DNA of 16,091 nucleotides from NCBI GenBank assembly GCA_019509685.1, contig JAEKLU010000258.1, positions 1-16,091 on the forward strand, given 5' to 3'. The notes below the pieces were generated by a model that searched no databases, was not told the DNA's origin, and saw nothing but the letters and a program-made list of their open reading frames with translations. This document shows, piece after piece, positions 15,017 through 16,091 of the stretch (its first letter is position 1; every line of letters starts with the position of its first letter). The translations under genes and the position numbers were made by a program. This DNA is from Mesorhizobium sp. (GTDB lineage Bacteria > Pseudomonadota > Alphaproteobacteria > Rhizobiales > Rhizobiaceae).

Positions 15017-16091
15017 TTAGTATGTCGTCAGCGGCTGGTAGCTCCCGGCGGGCGACGCCGCCAGCTCCGCCCAGTCGATCTCTTCTTCCAGCCGATGATA
15101 GGCCTCGTCGCCGATCGTGCCGTTGCGGCGCAATTCCTCGAGCGTGTCGCGCTGACGGTTGATGGCATAGAGCCGCAGCCGGTCATATTCGGTCGCGGCT
15201 TGAGCGTCATCCGGGTTTTCCGCGACCACGCGTTGCGCCTCATATTGTTCGCGCACGACGGCCGCGGCCGCCGAGGTCTTGCGGCTCAGCACATCGAGCG
15301 CGGCCTGCATGATGGCGACGCGCGCCTGCGCAACCTCAAGGTCGATCGTCGTATCGCGCGGGAAGTTAAGCCGGCGCAGCAGCGGCTTCAGGGTCATGCC
15401 TTGCAGCACCAGCGTGCCGAGGACGACGGCGAAAGCGGCAAGCACGATCGGGTCGCGACCTGGAAAGCCGGCAGGCAAGGCAACGGCCGCGACCAGCGTC
15501 ACCAGCCCGCGCATGCCGCACCAGCCGACGAGCACGGCGCCGGCAAATGTCGGCGCATCCCGTTTGTTTTCCTCGCTGTCGTGGCGGGCAAACCAGCGGA
15601 TGATCGCAACGTAACTCGCCACCCAGACAAGGCGCGCGGCAATGACGACGGCGAGCACCGTCGCGGCGAAGAGAAACGCTTCGCCCTGCCCGTCGCCGGC
15701 GAGCCGTCCGACGATCGACCGGGCCTGCAGGCCCATCAGCACGAAAGCCAACACGTTGAGCACGAAGACCGCCGACTCCCAAACCGAATAGGCGCTGACG
15801 CGGCGTCTGGCCGACATGCGCCGCGGCGCCCGGCGCGCGATGGTGATGGCATAGACGACGATGGTGATGATGGCCGAAAGGCCGAGCTTGTCGGCAATGA
15901 TCCAGACGGCGAAGGTTCTGGCGAACTGCACAACCGTGCTGCTCGCCGCATCCTCGATTCGCGTGAGCGTAAGCAAGGAGAAGCGGCCAAACAAATAGCC
16001 GGCGACGACGCTGCCGACCGTTGCCAAAAGGATTGTCGGAATGGCGTTGCTCAGCATGATCGTGCCGAGCGCCGCCGAAACTGCCAGCCGA
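15017..16091 (-). CDS. Na+/H+ antiporter, CPA1/NhaP type (5' end outside the window)
   Basis: The frame stays open to the right edge, so the start is outside and 358 residues are seen, the C-terminal two thirds of a family of about 520-550. The membrane part holds TRIEDAASSTVVQFARTFAVW, a TM pair around LGLSAIITIVVYAITIARR, the family motif VWESAVFVLNVLAFVLMGLQ (about 15787-15728), and WCGMRGLVTLVAAVALP (about 15523-15473), in which the conserved Arg sits in a core helix. After the last segment (VVLGTLVLQGMTLKPLLRRL) comes a cytoplasmic tail of about 115 residues, helical and charged, ending in EEEIDWAEL and a Pro-Tyr-rich end. It exchanges Na+ or K+ for protons for pH and salt homeostasis. 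An ATG at 16057 is internal, since upstream codons continue a membrane helix. Confidence 0.92.
   Translation of the reverse strand, partial: RLAVSAALGTIMLSNAIPTILLATVGSVVAGYLFGRFSLLTLTRIEDAASSTVVQFARTFAVWIIADKLGLSAIITIVVYAITIARRAPRRMSARRRVSAYSVWESAVFVLNVLAFVLMGLQARSIVGRLAGDGQGEAFLFAATVLAVVIAARLVWVASYVAIIRWFARHDSEENKRDAPTFAGAVLVGWCGMRGLVTLVAAVALPAGFPGRDPIVLAAFAVVLGTLVLQGMTLKPLLRRLNFPRDTTIDLEVAQARVAIMQAALDVLSRKTSAAAAVVREQYEAQRVVAENPDDAQAATEYDRLRLYAINRQRDTLEELRRNGTIGDEAYHRLEEEIDWAELAASPAGSYQPLTTY

Overview
The window is high-GC, densely coded DNA from an alphaproteobacterium. The best guess is a member of the Rhizobiales close to Mesorhizobium. This rests on gene content, on long antisense open frames typical of GC-rich coding DNA, and on a two-palindrome repeat at 11683-11785 that looks like a rhizobial RIME element. 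Both ends cut through genes: a CoA-transferase on the left and a Na+/H+ antiporter on the right.

Positions 3-11745 hold eleven genes on the + strand with overlaps or very short gaps. They probably form one catabolic transcription unit with internal control points. In order they are: a family I CoA-transferase (partial), a crotonase-fold enoyl-CoA hydratase, an NAD(P)-dependent aldehyde dehydrogenase, a complete CUT1 sugar ABC importer (binding protein, two permeases, ATPase) most like glucose/mannose importers, a GMC flavoprotein oxidoreductase, an SDR dehydrogenase, a second and different GMC oxidoreductase, and a small Dabb-domain protein. The binding-protein gene lies between two stem-loops. 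The one after it has a UUCG tetraloop and probably limits expression of the downstream genes relative to the binding protein. The simplest reading is that the importer brings in a sugar, glycoside or polyol. The two flavoproteins and the SDR would oxidise its hydroxyl groups, and the aldehyde dehydrogenase, hydratase and CoA-transferase would process aldehyde or acyl-CoA fragments. The substrate cannot be read from the sequence.

The unit ends in the RIME-like repeat, which supplies the last 20 codons and the stop codon of the Dabb gene. After a leader of about 110 bases with two inverted repeats comes an MFS transporter of the JEN/SHS type (predicted monocarboxylate uptake), which starts at TTG behind a near-perfect Shine-Dalgarno sequence.

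From 13122 to the right edge the genes are on the - strand: an EamA/DMT permease, translationally coupled to an upstream endonuclease/exonuclease/phosphatase-family protein, then a CPA1-type Na+/H+ antiporter cut by the window edge. The MFS and EamA genes converge with only 9 bases between their stop codons. I saw no tRNA, rRNA, CRISPR array, insertion sequence or transposase. No stretch over 300 bases lacks a gene.
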